The translations under genes and the position numbers were made by a program. Below the pieces are notes generated by a model that saw only the letters and a list, made by a program, of their open reading frames with translations, did not search any database and was not told where the DNA came from. Positions 1-7,647 of a stretch of DNA of 64,000 nt are shown one piece after another. Every line of letters begins with the position of its first letter. Position 1 is the first letter of the stretch. Origin of the DNA: Pseudodesulfovibrio hydrargyri (lineage in GTDB: Bacteria > Desulfobacterota > Desulfovibrionia > Desulfovibrionales > Desulfovibrionaceae); assembly GCF_001874525.1 (NCBI RefSeq), contig NZ_LKAQ01000004.1, positions 124,001-188,000 on the forward strand, written 5' to 3'.

Positions 1-526
1 GGATCAAGGCCGTGGACACGCCGCCCGTGGCCCCCTGGACCAGCATGGTCTGGCCCAGGCGCAGGCCGGACTTGGTCGCCAGCATGCGGTAGGCCGTGAG
101 CCAGGCCGTGCCCATGACCGAGGCGTGGAGCGGCGACAACCCATCGGGCAGCGGCAACGCGTTGCGCCTGGGCACGACCACGTGGTCGGCAAAAGTCCCC
201 TGCGCCTTCTCGCTGAGCACGTGCCAGCCGAGGTCCAGGGTCTCGTCGCCCGCGCGGTCCGGGCCGGTGATCAGCGGGTAGAGCACCACCGGGGTGCCGT
301 CGTCCAGCACGCCCGAGGCGTCGTTGCCCAGGATCATGGGAAAGGGGATGGGGGTGTCCTGGCCGGTGATGCCGCGCAGGGTGAAGATGTCGTGCCGGTT
401 CAGGCTGGCGTGGGTCACGCGCACCCGGACCCAGCCGTCGGGGACCACGGGCTCGGGGCGCTCCCCGACCACCAGGGCGGCCAGCGGGTTCTCGTTGTCG
501 GGCTTCTCACAATAGACTGCGAACAT
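1..526 (-). CDS. MDR-family oxidoreductase (quinone oxidoreductase-like), C-terminus beyond window
   Basis: The 175 visible residues read as the N-terminal GroES-like fold of a medium-chain dehydrogenase/reductase: an S-L-N-R-H-D stretch near residue 45, G-N-D-A-S-G-V near 70, and the start of the nucleotide-binding domain, V-Q-G-A-T-G-G-V, close to the window edge. Zinc-independent quinone oxidoreductases and zinc alcohol dehydrogenases share this layout; I cannot tell which without the rest, and no zinc-ligand cysteine cluster is visible in this part. The ATG at 524-526 is preceded by a strong AGGAGG (complement of 535-540). The gene is divergent from a SnoaL-like gene across a 166-bp gap that carries two operator-like dyads, which suggests substrate- or redox-controlled expression. 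Confidence 0.8.
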   Translation of the reverse strand, partial: MFAVYCEKPDNENPLAALVVGERPEPVVPDGWVRVRVTHASLNRHDIFTLRGITGQDTPIPFPMILGNDASGVLDDGTPVVLYPLITGPDRAGDETLDLGWHVLSEKAQGTFADHVVVPRRNALPLPDGLSPLHASVMGTAWLTAYRMLATKSGLRLGQTMLVQGATGGVSTALI

Positions 527-570
527 GTCGTTATCCTCCTGTTGAATCGACTCCACCCTGCGCCCCGCGA

Positions 571-626
571 CTGACAAGGGTATGTCAGCAGGCAGCCTGG
601 ACGGCAGGCTGACATACACCTGTCAG
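571..626. promoter_or_regulatory. Tandem operator-like dyads CTGACA-N6-TGTCAG
   Basis: Two perfect dyads with identical half-sites, CTGACA-N6-TGTCAG, lie at 571-588 and 609-626. Their centres are 38 bp apart, in the gap between the divergent oxidoreductase and SnoaL-like genes. The inner halves also form a 10-bp inverted repeat GTATGTCAGC / GCTGACATAC. The two spacers differ in sequence, so the conserved part is the half-sites, as expected for a dimeric regulator. The regulator is not in the window; HxlR, TetR or MarR types are guesses from the gene context. Confidence 0.65.
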
Positions 627-692
627 CCGCCCGGCCTATCCATGGAGTCGCGGAGGCAATGACGCCGCCGCTGCAAACCAAGGAGAACCGCC

Positions 693-1022
693 ATGATGAA
701 TCTGCCCCCCACCGTGAAAGCCTATTTCGACGCCGCCAACAATCAGGACGCCGAGGCTTTGCTGGCCTGCTTCGCGCCCGGCGCGGAGGTCGAGGACGAG
801 AACAACCTGTATGCCGGTCGCGCGGCCATCCGCGCCTGGAAGGAGGAGAGCTTCGCCAAGTACCGCCCGGTCCAGGAGCCCCGCTCGGCGGAGAGGAACG
901 GCGCCGTGGTGTCCGTGGTCACCACCGTGTCCGGGAACTTTCCCGGCAGCCCGGTGGACCTGCTGCACGAATTCACCCTTGAGGGGGATGCCGTCACCCG
1001 GCTGAACATCACCCTGGCCTAG
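693..1022 (+). CDS. SnoaL-like / NTF2-fold protein
   Basis: This 109-residue protein has the size and pattern of the SnoaL-like NTF2 superfamily: an opening helix with F-D-A-A-N-N-Q-D, then F-A-P-G-A-E-V-E-D near residues 27-35, G-R-A-A-I near 42, and a C-terminal beta sheet ending in L-N-I-T-L-A. Members are cone-shaped barrels acting as small isomerases, hydrolases or ligand binders; no specific reaction can be assigned. Two ATG codons are in tandem at 693 and 696, with AAGGAGAA about 7 bp upstream. It probably shares regulation with the divergent oxidoreductase through the two dyads between them, so a role in handling the same small electrophile or quinone is a reasonable inference. Confidence 0.75.
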   Translation: MMNLPPTVKAYFDAANNQDAEALLACFAPGAEVEDENNLYAGRAAIRAWKEESFAKYRPVQEPRSAERNGAVVSVVTTVSGNFPGSPVDLLHEFTLEGDAVTRLNITLA

Positions 1023-1055
1023 CGGCCCCGGCGGCGTCCCCGCCAGGCTATCCGG

Positions 1056-2084
1056 CTAGTGCGTCTTGAGGAACATCAGGCCGATGAGCGCGGCAAGGAG
1101 CACGGTCCAGACGAGGGCCGCATGCAGGGTGGCCTTTTTGGCGCGTTCCTTTTCGTACCAGGACAAGGGGCGGATGCCCTGGACCAGGAAGGTGCCGACC
1201 CCGGCGAGGTTGAGGCAGATGATGTTGGCCGCGAAGAGCAGGCCCGCGCCGCCCGCCTCGGGCATAAGCCCCGCGCCCAGGAACAGGCCGCAGGCGATGA
1301 GCGGGGGGAGCAGTGACAGGGCGACCATGACCCCGACCAGGGAAGTGGGCACGCCCAGGGTGACGGTGACGATCCCGGCCGCGCCCGAGACCATGGCCAG
1401 GATGATGTCCGAATAGGAGGTCATGCTGCGCACGGACAGTTCGTGGGTCATCTCGGGCACGCCCAGGGCCAGTCCGACACCGGCGGACAGGGCGAAGCAC
1501 AGGAGCACGCCCACGGCCAGGGTCTTCAGCGCCGCCCGGCTGAGCTTGGCGTCGCCCAGCGTGGTGGCCAGCGACAACCCCACGTTGGGCCCGAGGAGCG
1601 GAGCCAGGACCATGGCCCCGATGATGATGGCCACATTGTCGCGCATAAGCCCGATGATGCCCACCAGGGAGGAGAACAGGACGAGCATGACGTAGTGCTT
1701 GGAGAGCAGGCTCGTGTCCAGGACGTCTGCATAGAGCTCCTCGCGGCTGACGGCGGCCTGGCCGCCATTGTCCTCCCCGGAGGAATCGCTCCCCTCCTCC
1801 TCTTCCTCTTCCAGGGCCAGCTTGTCCAACCGGGGCAGGGTGGCCTCGGCGGAATAGACCACGATGCGGTATTTGTCGGTCCAGGCGAACAGTTCCTCCA
1901 ACTCGTCCATGACGTTGGCGGTCTCGGCCACGTCCAGGACCACGCGGAAGGACAGGGACTCGCCGTCGTCGAGCGGCGAGGCCCAGAACACGTAGCCCGC
2001 GTCGGGCTGGTGCTCCTCCAGGGATTTCTTGACCTCGTCCTTGTCCGAACGGGGCGTGACGATCTCGATAACGCGCAATGCCAT
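1056..2084 (-). CDS. TIGR00341/DUF389 family membrane protein
   Basis: This 342-residue protein has a soluble N-terminal domain of about 80 residues (M-A-L-R-V-I-E-I-V onward), an acidic low-complexity linker near residues 90-105 (a run of Glu, then Ser/Asp/Gly), and five or six hydrophobic segments. The motif I-G-A-M-V-L-A-P-L-L-G-P is characteristic of the DUF389/TIGR00341 family, whose function is unknown. The ATG at 2082-2084 is chosen because GAGGT lies about 8 bp upstream and the family begins there; an in-frame upstream start would add an unconserved leader. The protein ends with a basic loop and a last membrane helix. It converges with the SnoaL-like gene, with 33 bp between the stops. 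Confidence 0.85.
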   Translation of the reverse strand: MALRVIEIVTPRSDKDEVKKSLEEHQPDAGYVFWASPLDDGESLSFRVVLDVAETANVMDELEELFAWTDKYRIVVYSAEATLPRLDKLALEEEEEEGSDSSGEDNGGQAAVSREELYADVLDTSLLSKHYVMLVLFSSLVGIIGLMRDNVAIIIGAMVLAPLLGPNVGLSLATTLGDAKLSRAALKTLAVGVLLCFALSAGVGLALGVPEMTHELSVRSMTSYSDIILAMVSGAAGIVTVTLGVPTSLVGVMVALSLLPPLIACGLFLGAGLMPEAGGAGLLFAANIICLNLAGVGTFLVQGIRPLSWYEKERAKKATLHAALVWTVLLAALIGLMFLKTH

Positions 2085-2283
2085 AGTGCCGACCTCGTAT
2101 GGTTCCGATACCACAGGCAATACCACAGCGCGCGCCCGGAGTACATGCGCAACTCCCCTCCTCCGACCGCCGCGTCGTCAAGCCCGACAGGCCCAGGCGC
2201 GACAGCACCCGTCACCGCCCGCGCACTCCGCGAAGCGGCCATAAAAAGTTTAGGAAGGAAAGGGGGATGGGGGTCCGGGGGAA

Positions 2284-2324
2284 GGGGGAAAGGAAAGCCC
2301 TTTTCAAAGGGTTTCCTTTCCCCC
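2284..2324 (-). terminator. Long 3'-end hairpin after the chemoreceptor gene
   Basis: The arms 2284-2303 and 2306-2324 form a purine/pyrimidine stem of 19 pairs with one bulged G (GGGGGAAAGGAAA pairs with TTTCCTTTCCCCC). Read on the minus strand the hairpin follows the chemoreceptor stop codon, then a G/C-rich tract, then a T-run near 2245. The whole segment from about 2240 to 2349 has the look of a 3'-end element common in Desulfovibrio-type genomes (from memory). Confidence 0.6.
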
Positions 2325-2349
2325 TTCTCCCGGCCGCCGGAGGCACCGC

Positions 2350-4860
2350 CTAGGCGGAGCCGAGTTCGTTGATGAGGCCGTCGAGTTCCTTGGCGATGGC
2401 GGTCAGTTCGCTGCAGGCCTGGACGGACTGGGTCATGGCCTGGCTGGTGTTCTGGGAGATGCGGTGCATGTCCTCGGTGGCCTGGGTGATCTGTTCCGAG
2501 GTGGCGGACTGCTCCTCGGCCGCGGCGGCGATGCCCTGGACCTGACGAACCGAATCGCGCGAGAAATCGACGATCTCGGCCAGTGATTTGCCCGCTTCCT
2601 CGGCCAGGGCGGTGCAGGTCTCGACCACGCGAGCGACCTTGTCGGTCTCGATGACGTTGCGCTGAGCCATGGTCTGGATGGCCCCGATGGCGCTGCCCAC
2701 CTCGGTGGTGGCCACCATGGTCTTTTCGGCCAGCTTGCGGACCTCGTCGGCGACCACGGCGAACCCGCGTCCGGCGTCGCCCGCGCGGGCGGCCTCGATG
2801 GCCGCGTTGAGCGCCAGCAGATTGGTCTGGTCCGCGATGTCGTTGATCACGGTCATGACCCGGCCGATGTCATCGGCCTGGCTGCCGAGTTCGCCCATGT
2901 TGTCGCGCAGCAGGGAGGCGAGTTCCTGGACCTCGTTGACCGAGGAGACCACCTTGACCACCACGTCGCGCCCGGCCCGGGCCTGGCCCTCGGCCTGGTC
3001 GGCGTTGAGCGCGGCCTCGTTGGCGTTGCGGGCGACCTCGAGCACGGTGGCGTTCATCTCCTCCATGGCCGTGGCCGTTTCGGTGGCGCGGGCGCTCTGC
3101 TCCCCGGCCCCCTGACGGGACTCCTCCACGCGCTCAAGGAGCTGCTGCGAAGCGGAGGTCATGCGCTCGGACAACCTGCCGGCCTGATCGGCCACGTGCT
3201 GCATCTTGCGCTGCGAATCGAGGATGTCGGTCTGGTCCACGATGACCTCGAGCGCCCCGACAACGCGGTTCTTCTCGTCGAGCAGGGGGCTGGCGTAGCC
3301 CTTGATGTCCACTTCGCCCGCCTCGAGCCTGCCCCGGGTGTTGCCCACGGCCCGTTCCATGGTCTGCATGGCCTGGGTGCAGACGCAGTCCCCGGTCTTG
3401 CAGATGTCGGTGTTGAAGACGCTGCTGCACGGCGACCCCAACAGCCGGGAACTGTCGCGCCCGGCGATCTCCTCGGCGTGCTGGTTGACGAAGAGCAGGT
3501 TGTGGTCGCGGTCCACGGTGAAGATCGGGAACGGGAAGGAATCGAAGGTGGCGGTGTAGGTGTCGGCCACCCGGTTCATGCTCTGGATGAGTTGGGCGTA
3601 GGCCCCCTCGTAACGGTCGGCGTCGCCGCGCGCGCGGACCACCCCGCGCGCGACCTCGCGGGCCGTGGCCTCGCAGTCGTCGATGAGCGCGGAGAGATTG
3701 ACCGGAATGCGGCTGACGGACCGGTGGATGGCCCCGATCTCGTCGCGGCTGGTCACGGTCTCGCCCTGGGCAAGGTTGCCGCGCGAGACCTGCTCGGCCA
3801 GGTCGCGGATGCGGTTCAGGGGCCTGAACACGGCATAGCGCATGACCCCGAGCAGGGTGAGGATGGGCACGAGCACGGCCAGGGCGAAGAGGACCAGGAC
3901 CAGGACCACGGCGCTGTCCAGGATGGCGTTCTGGACCGAGATGTCGCGGGCCAGGGTGATCACGCCGATGGGCTTGCCCTGGTAGTCCTTCACCGGCAGG
4001 TAGACCACGGCGTAGTCGCCCTCGATGGCCACGTACTGGCCGTCGACGGCCCTGCGCAGCTGGTCGGGCGTGACGCGGGCGTCCAGGTCGGCGTTTTCCT
4101 TGCCCGCCACGCGGACGTAGGCCTTGCCGATCAGGGGATATTTCGCGGGGTCCTGGAGGTTGGTGGTGGTCGGGAGCAGGGAAGCGTCCATGTACAGGGT
4201 ATAGAAACTGCCTTCCTCGTCCTCGAAGAGTTTGAAGACGTCGTCGTAGCTCTTGAGCACCTCGACCGAACCGAGCTGGTGGCCCGAGGCGTCCTTGACC
4301 GCCACCACACCCCGGATGGCGAAGCCGCCGCGCCCGGGCTCGATACCGCGGCGGGGCCTGCCGTCGCGGTTCACGTCCAGGACGGTCTTGCGGAAGCTGG
4401 AAATGTCGTCGGACACGTCCACCCACTTGCCGTTGCGCTTGGCCTGCTTGTCGCGCCACATGCGAGCCAGGCTACGCCCGTTGGGCAGGTGGAAGTGCAG
4501 CCTGAGCTTTTCGCCCATGGCGTCCTTGTATCCGCCCAGGGCGGGCGCCAGCTGGCCGCGCAGGGCCTCCCGGGCGCCCTGCACCACCGGATCGGACTCG
4601 TCGTCGATATCGCCCTGGTGGGCCAGGGAAAATGCCTGGATAACCGAAGGCAGGCGGCTGAACAGGGCCGCTTCCTCCTCGGCCCGCACCGCGGCTTCCT
4701 CGGTGTTCTGCTCCAGGGTCTTGGCCGCGTTGCCGACCAGCATTTCGGCGAACGAGGTCCTCAACGCGCCGAACTGGCCGGTCAACAGGAAATAGCCGAC
4801 ACACCCGATCAGCAAAACCAGCGGGATGGTCGGCAACAGGATCTTGTATCTGATGCTCAT
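2350..4860 (-). CDS. Methyl-accepting chemotaxis protein with Cache sensor, HAMP and Cys-containing PAS
   Basis: This 836-residue chemoreceptor has a transmembrane helix near residues 8-27, a periplasmic sensor of about 290 residues (Cache-like, with the ligand-fold stretch L-R-L-H-F-H-L-P), a second membrane helix near 318-342, HAMP, a PAS domain near 440-560 and a C-terminal methyl-accepting domain. The signalling tip contains [18 protein letters not shown]. The PAS carries a cysteine cluster, C-K-T-G-D-C-V-C, at about residues 487-494, which might bind a metal or sense redox state. The start at 4858-4860 has GGAGAG upstream and is followed directly by the first membrane helix; the longer upstream reading frame has no such support. 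No chemotaxis kinase genes are nearby, so the receptor stands alone and its ligand cannot be predicted. Confidence 0.92.
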   Translation of the reverse strand: MSIRYKILLPTIPLVLLIGCVGYFLLTGQFGALRTSFAEMLVGNAAKTLEQNTEEAAVRAEEEAALFSRLPSVIQAFSLAHQGDIDDESDPVVQGAREALRGQLAPALGGYKDAMGEKLRLHFHLPNGRSLARMWRDKQAKRNGKWVDVSDDISSFRKTVLDVNRDGRPRRGIEPGRGGFAIRGVVAVKDASGHQLGSVEVLKSYDDVFKLFEDEEGSFYTLYMDASLLPTTTNLQDPAKYPLIGKAYVRVAGKENADLDARVTPDQLRRAVDGQYVAIEGDYAVVYLPVKDYQGKPIGVITLARDISVQNAILDSAVVLVLVLFALAVLVPILTLLGVMRYAVFRPLNRIRDLAEQVSRGNLAQGETVTSRDEIGAIHRSVSRIPVNLSALIDDCEATAREVARGVVRARGDADRYEGAYAQLIQSMNRVADTYTATFDSFPFPIFTVDRDHNLLFVNQHAEEIAGRDSSRLLGSPCSSVFNTDICKTGDCVCTQAMQTMERAVGNTRGRLEAGEVDIKGYASPLLDEKNRVVGALEVIVDQTDILDSQRKMQHVADQAGRLSERMTSASQQLLERVEESRQGAGEQSARATETATAMEEMNATVLEVARNANEAALNADQAEGQARAGRDVVVKVVSSVNEVQELASLLRDNMGELGSQADDIGRVMTVINDIADQTNLLALNAAIEAARAGDAGRGFAVVADEVRKLAEKTMVATTEVGSAIGAIQTMAQRNVIETDKVARVVETCTALAEEAGKSLAEIVDFSRDSVRQVQGIAAAAEEQSATSEQITQATEDMHRISQNTSQAMTQSVQACSELTAIAKELDGLINELGSA

Positions 4861-5233
4861 ATTGTAACCTCTCCAGATAATTGGACAGTCCCCCCTCCAG
4901 GATATGCCCGTCCTCTCTCGGTAATGAAAAGCGTCGTCTGCAAGCACAACACAGCGACCCTTTAGTTTAACAGACAATAGGGACAAACGGCAGGGAACGG
5001 CAGCGTAGAGCCTTCGTTCATAATTTCACATTATTTTTGTTCGGATTTCCCGAACAGCGAAGAACAGTCGATTTTGTTTGTGAAAAAAGGACATAAGTCC
5101 GGCCGTCCCTCAACCGGCAGGTTCGAAAAGACTTGCCCCGGACCGGGTTTTATGCCAGAAGGCCGGTTCCGCGATCGAAGCGGCCCGGCCGTCACGGGCT
5201 CTTGCCCGGCCAAGCCGTCCCTTCGCGACCCGC
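4861..5233. other. Intergenic region between chemoreceptor and tRNA-Glu
   Basis: This 373-bp stretch holds no convincing gene. It must contain the chemoreceptor promoter on the minus strand and the tRNA promoter on the plus strand. A small perfect inverted repeat, GTTCGG/CCGAAC, lies at 5039-5055 inside an A/T-richer patch (about 5020-5095). I could not place convincing -35/-10 pairs. Confidence 0.5.
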
Positions 5234-5311
5234 GTCCCCATCGTCTAGCCTGGTCCAGGACGGCGGCCTTTCACGCCGTTAACAGGGGTTCAAATCCCCT
5301 TGGGGACGCCA
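5234..5311 (+). tRNA. tRNA-Glu (anticodon UUC)
   Basis: A full cloverleaf with encoded CCA. The acceptor stem GTCCCCA (5234-5240) pairs with TGGGGAC (5301-5307), followed by G and CCA at 5309-5311. The anticodon loop reads CTTTCAC, giving TTC, and the T arm contains GGTTCAAATCC. The sequence closely matches the standard bacterial tRNA-Glu pattern. A terminator follows 10 bp downstream. Confidence 0.97.
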
Positions 5312-5320
5312 AGGAAATAC

Positions 5321-5353
5321 AAGGCCTTACGCCGAGCGCGTAGGGCCTTTTTT
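5321..5353 (+). terminator. Intrinsic terminator of tRNA-Glu
   Basis: AAGGCCTTACGC (5321-5332) pairs with GCGTAGGGCCTT (5338-5349) with one mismatch and a 5-nt loop, followed by a run of T to 5353. Confidence 0.85.
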
Positions 5354-5374
5354 CATTGTCCACGTATGAGCGCG

Positions 5375-5403
5375 TTGACAGATATCACTGATCTGATACC
5401 AAT
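5375..5403 (+). promoter_or_regulatory. Possible sigma-70 promoter for the amide hydrolase gene
   Basis: A perfect TTGACA is at 5375-5380 and a TACCAA/ACCAAT stretch follows after 16-17 bp. This is the best promoter-like pair between the tRNA terminator and the start codon at 5467. The -10 match is poor, so this is tentative. Confidence 0.35.
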
Positions 5404-5466
5404 ATCTGAAATACCCTTGAAGGATTCTTGGGGATTCTCGTCGCAACACCTTACAGGAGTTACGCC

Positions 5467-6576
5467 ATGCCCGTTCAGCGCATCGCATTGTTCGCCGTGT
5501 TTCTTTCGATCTTCTCCTGGATGCCGGCCGTCACGGCCGACGCGTCCGCCTGCACCGGAATGCGGGTCGTGGCAAAGGACGGGTCGGTTGCCTGGGCCCG
5601 TTCCCTGGAATTTGGCAGCGACATCGGGTCCGCCCTGATGGTCGCCCAGCGCGGCATGCAGTGGACTTCCGGCGCGCCGGACAAGGCCCAAGGGTTGCGC
5701 TGGACCGCCAAGCACGCCTTTGTCGGGCCCACCGCCTGGGGGCTGCCCCTGCCCATCGAGGGCATGAACGAGAAGGGGCTGTACGCTGGCGGCTTCTGGA
5801 TGACCGAGGGGGAGTCGGAATTCCCGGACGTGCAGCCCACCGACTACCCGCGCACCGTGGCCCAGATGTACTTCGTCCCGTGGGTGCTGACGAACTTCGC
5901 CACCGTGGACGAGATCAAGGCCGCCCTGCCCGGCATCACCATCGCCGGTCTGCGGGTCGAGGCCCTGCGCACGGTCCCCCTGGCCCACTGGTACGTCATG
6001 GACGCCACGGGCAAGGCGGCGGTCATCGAATCCATCGACGGCAAGGTGACCATCCGCGACAACCCGGTGGGCGTGTTCACCAACGCGCCCTCCTTCGGCT
6101 GGCATCTGACCAACCTACGCCAGTACATGAACCTGAACCCCGACAACGTAAAATCCGCCAAACTCGGTGGTTACGAGGTCCGGCCGCTGGGCGAGGGCAC
6201 GGGCCTGCTCGGCCTGCCCGGCGACTTCACCCCCCCGTCCCGCTTCGTCCGCGCGGCCGTTCTCGCCAATTCGGCCCTGCAACCGGACGACGCCGACGGG
6301 GCCGTCAACCTGGGCATGAACCTCATTGCCGGGTTTGCCATCGCCAAGGGCGTCTCACGCGGCGTCGGGGCCGACGGCAAGCCGGAATACGACTACACCC
6401 AATGGACCACGGTCTACGATCTGGCGCGAAAGGGGCTGTACGTGCGCACCTACGAGAACCAGAACTACCGCCTCGTCCGGTTCGACAAACTGCCTCTGGA
6501 CGGCGGCAAAATCCTGACCATTCCCATGGACAAGCGCTTCGGCCCCTACGAGGACATCAGCGGCCAGGCGCATTAG
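5467..6576 (+). CDS. Secreted linear-amide C-N hydrolase (choloylglycine hydrolase / penicillin V acylase family)
   Basis: This 369-residue Ntn hydrolase has a signal peptide of about 28 residues (hydrophobic core A-L-F-A-V-F-L-S-I-F, then A-D-A-S-A before Cys29). In this family the nucleophile is an N-terminal Cys exposed by processing; here signal cleavage before Cys29 would do this directly. Arg45 sits 16 residues after it (W-A-R-S-L-E-F), matching the conserved active-site Arg. The residue 19 after the Cys is Glu48 where bile-salt hydrolases and penicillin V acylases have Asp. Family members cleave amide bonds of bile salts, penicillin V or acyl-homoserine lactones; the substrate here is unknown and probably periplasmic. 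The ATG at 5467 has CAGGAG about 8 bp upstream; an earlier in-frame start would bury the signal peptide. Confidence 0.85.
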   Translation: MPVQRIALFAVFLSIFSWMPAVTADASACTGMRVVAKDGSVAWARSLEFGSDIGSALMVAQRGMQWTSGAPDKAQGLRWTAKHAFVGPTAWGLPLPIEGMNEKGLYAGGFWMTEGESEFPDVQPTDYPRTVAQMYFVPWVLTNFATVDEIKAALPGITIAGLRVEALRTVPLAHWYVMDATGKAAVIESIDGKVTIRDNPVGVFTNAPSFGWHLTNLRQYMNLNPDNVKSAKLGGYEVRPLGEGTGLLGLPGDFTPPSRFVRAAVLANSALQPDDADGAVNLGMNLIAGFAIAKGVSRGVGADGKPEYDYTQWTTVYDLARKGLYVRTYENQNYRLVRFDKLPLDGGKILTIPMDKRFGPYEDISGQAH

Positions 6577-6594
6577 ACCGGCCCGGAAACGAAC

Positions 6595-6631
6595 AAAGGG
6601 GGTTGCGGGACTGTCCCGCAACCCCCTTTTT
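6595..6631. terminator. Shared terminator between amide hydrolase and nuoH
   Basis: A perfect 16-bp stem, 6595-6610 with 6614-6629 (AAAGGGGGTTGCGGGA and its complement), has a 3-nt loop and a T-run on the plus strand. It lies between two convergent genes and may stop transcription from both sides. Confidence 0.88.
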
Positions 6632-6651
6632 CCTGTGGATGAAACGGAAGG

Positions 6652-7647
6652 TCAGTGCAGGGCGGCCATGACCGCGCCGGTGACGATGACGTTGACCAGG
6701 GCCAGGGGCATGAGGATTTTCCAGCAGAAGTGCATGAGCTGGTCGTAGCGCAGCCTGGGCAGGGTGCCCCGGGTCCAGATGAGCAGGAAGGGGACGATCA
6801 TGATCTTGAGCAGCAGCCAGACCGGACCGGGCAGCCACGGGCCGCGCCAGCCGCCCAGGAAGAAGACGGCCATGAGCGCGCCGAGCAGGATCATGTTCAC
6901 GTACTCGCCCAGGAAGAACAGGGCGAAGCGCATGCCGCTGTACTCGGTGTGGAACCCTGCCTGGAGCTCGTTCTCGCCCTCGGGGATGTCGAACGGGATG
7001 CGCTTGGACTCGGCCAGGCCGCAGACGAAGAAGATCAGGGCGGCCACGGGCTGGACCAGGATGAAGGGATAGTCCGCCTGGGCGTCGACGATGTCGGTCA
7101 GGCTGAGCGAGCCGGCGAGCATGAAGACCGGGACCAGGGACAGGGACAGGGGCAGTTCGTAGCTGACCATCTGGGCCACGCCGCGCACGGACCCGATGAG
7201 CGAGAACTTGTTGTTGGAGGCCCAGCCCCCCAGGGCCACGCTGTACACGCCGATGGACGACAGGGCCAGGAAGACCAGGACCCCGATGTCCGTGTCGCCG
7301 ATGACCAGGGGCACGGTCCGGCCGAAGAGTTCGATATTCCCGCCGAACGGGACCAGGGCGAACACGGCCAGGGTGGTGAAGGTCAGGATGCCCGGAGCCA
7401 GGAAGAAGAGCACCCGGTCCGCCCCGTCCGGGACCAGGTCCTCCTTGAGCAGCAGTTTGACGCCGTCGGCCAGCAGTTGCAGGGAGCCGTAGGGGCCCAC
7501 GCGGTTGGGGCCGTAGCGCAGCTGCATGCGCCCGAGCAGCTTGCGCTCGAACAGGACCATGTACGCGGCCAGGGTCAGGACCACCAGGAGCACCACCGCG
7601 CTCTTGATGACCAGCACCGTCAATCCGAGCAGGAATTCCTCGCCCAT
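6652..7647 (-). CDS. nuoH: NADH-quinone oxidoreductase subunit H
   Basis: This 331-residue membrane protein matches NuoH (ND1), the subunit at the junction of the hydrophilic and membrane arms that helps form the quinone cavity. Visible family motifs are L-F-E-R-K-L-L-G-R-M-Q-L-R-Y-G-P-N-R-V-G near residues 30-48, G-L-A-E-S-K-R-I-P-F-D near the middle, and E-N-E-L-Q-A-G-F-H-T-E-Y-S-G-M. About eight membrane helices are evident. The ATG at 7645-7647 overlaps the nuoG stop codon as TGATG, with GGAGGG upstream; a GTG one codon earlier is also possible. It is the last gene of the leftward nuo operon and runs into the terminator at 6595-6631. Confidence 0.96.
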   Translation of the reverse strand: MGEEFLLGLTVLVIKSAVVLLVVLTLAAYMVLFERKLLGRMQLRYGPNRVGPYGSLQLLADGVKLLLKEDLVPDGADRVLFFLAPGILTFTTLAVFALVPFGGNIELFGRTVPLVIGDTDIGVLVFLALSSIGVYSVALGGWASNNKFSLIGSVRGVAQMVSYELPLSLSLVPVFMLAGSLSLTDIVDAQADYPFILVQPVAALIFFVCGLAESKRIPFDIPEGENELQAGFHTEYSGMRFALFFLGEYVNMILLGALMAVFFLGGWRGPWLPGPVWLLLKIMIVPFLLIWTRGTLPRLRYDQLMHFCWKILMPLALVNVIVTGAVMAALH

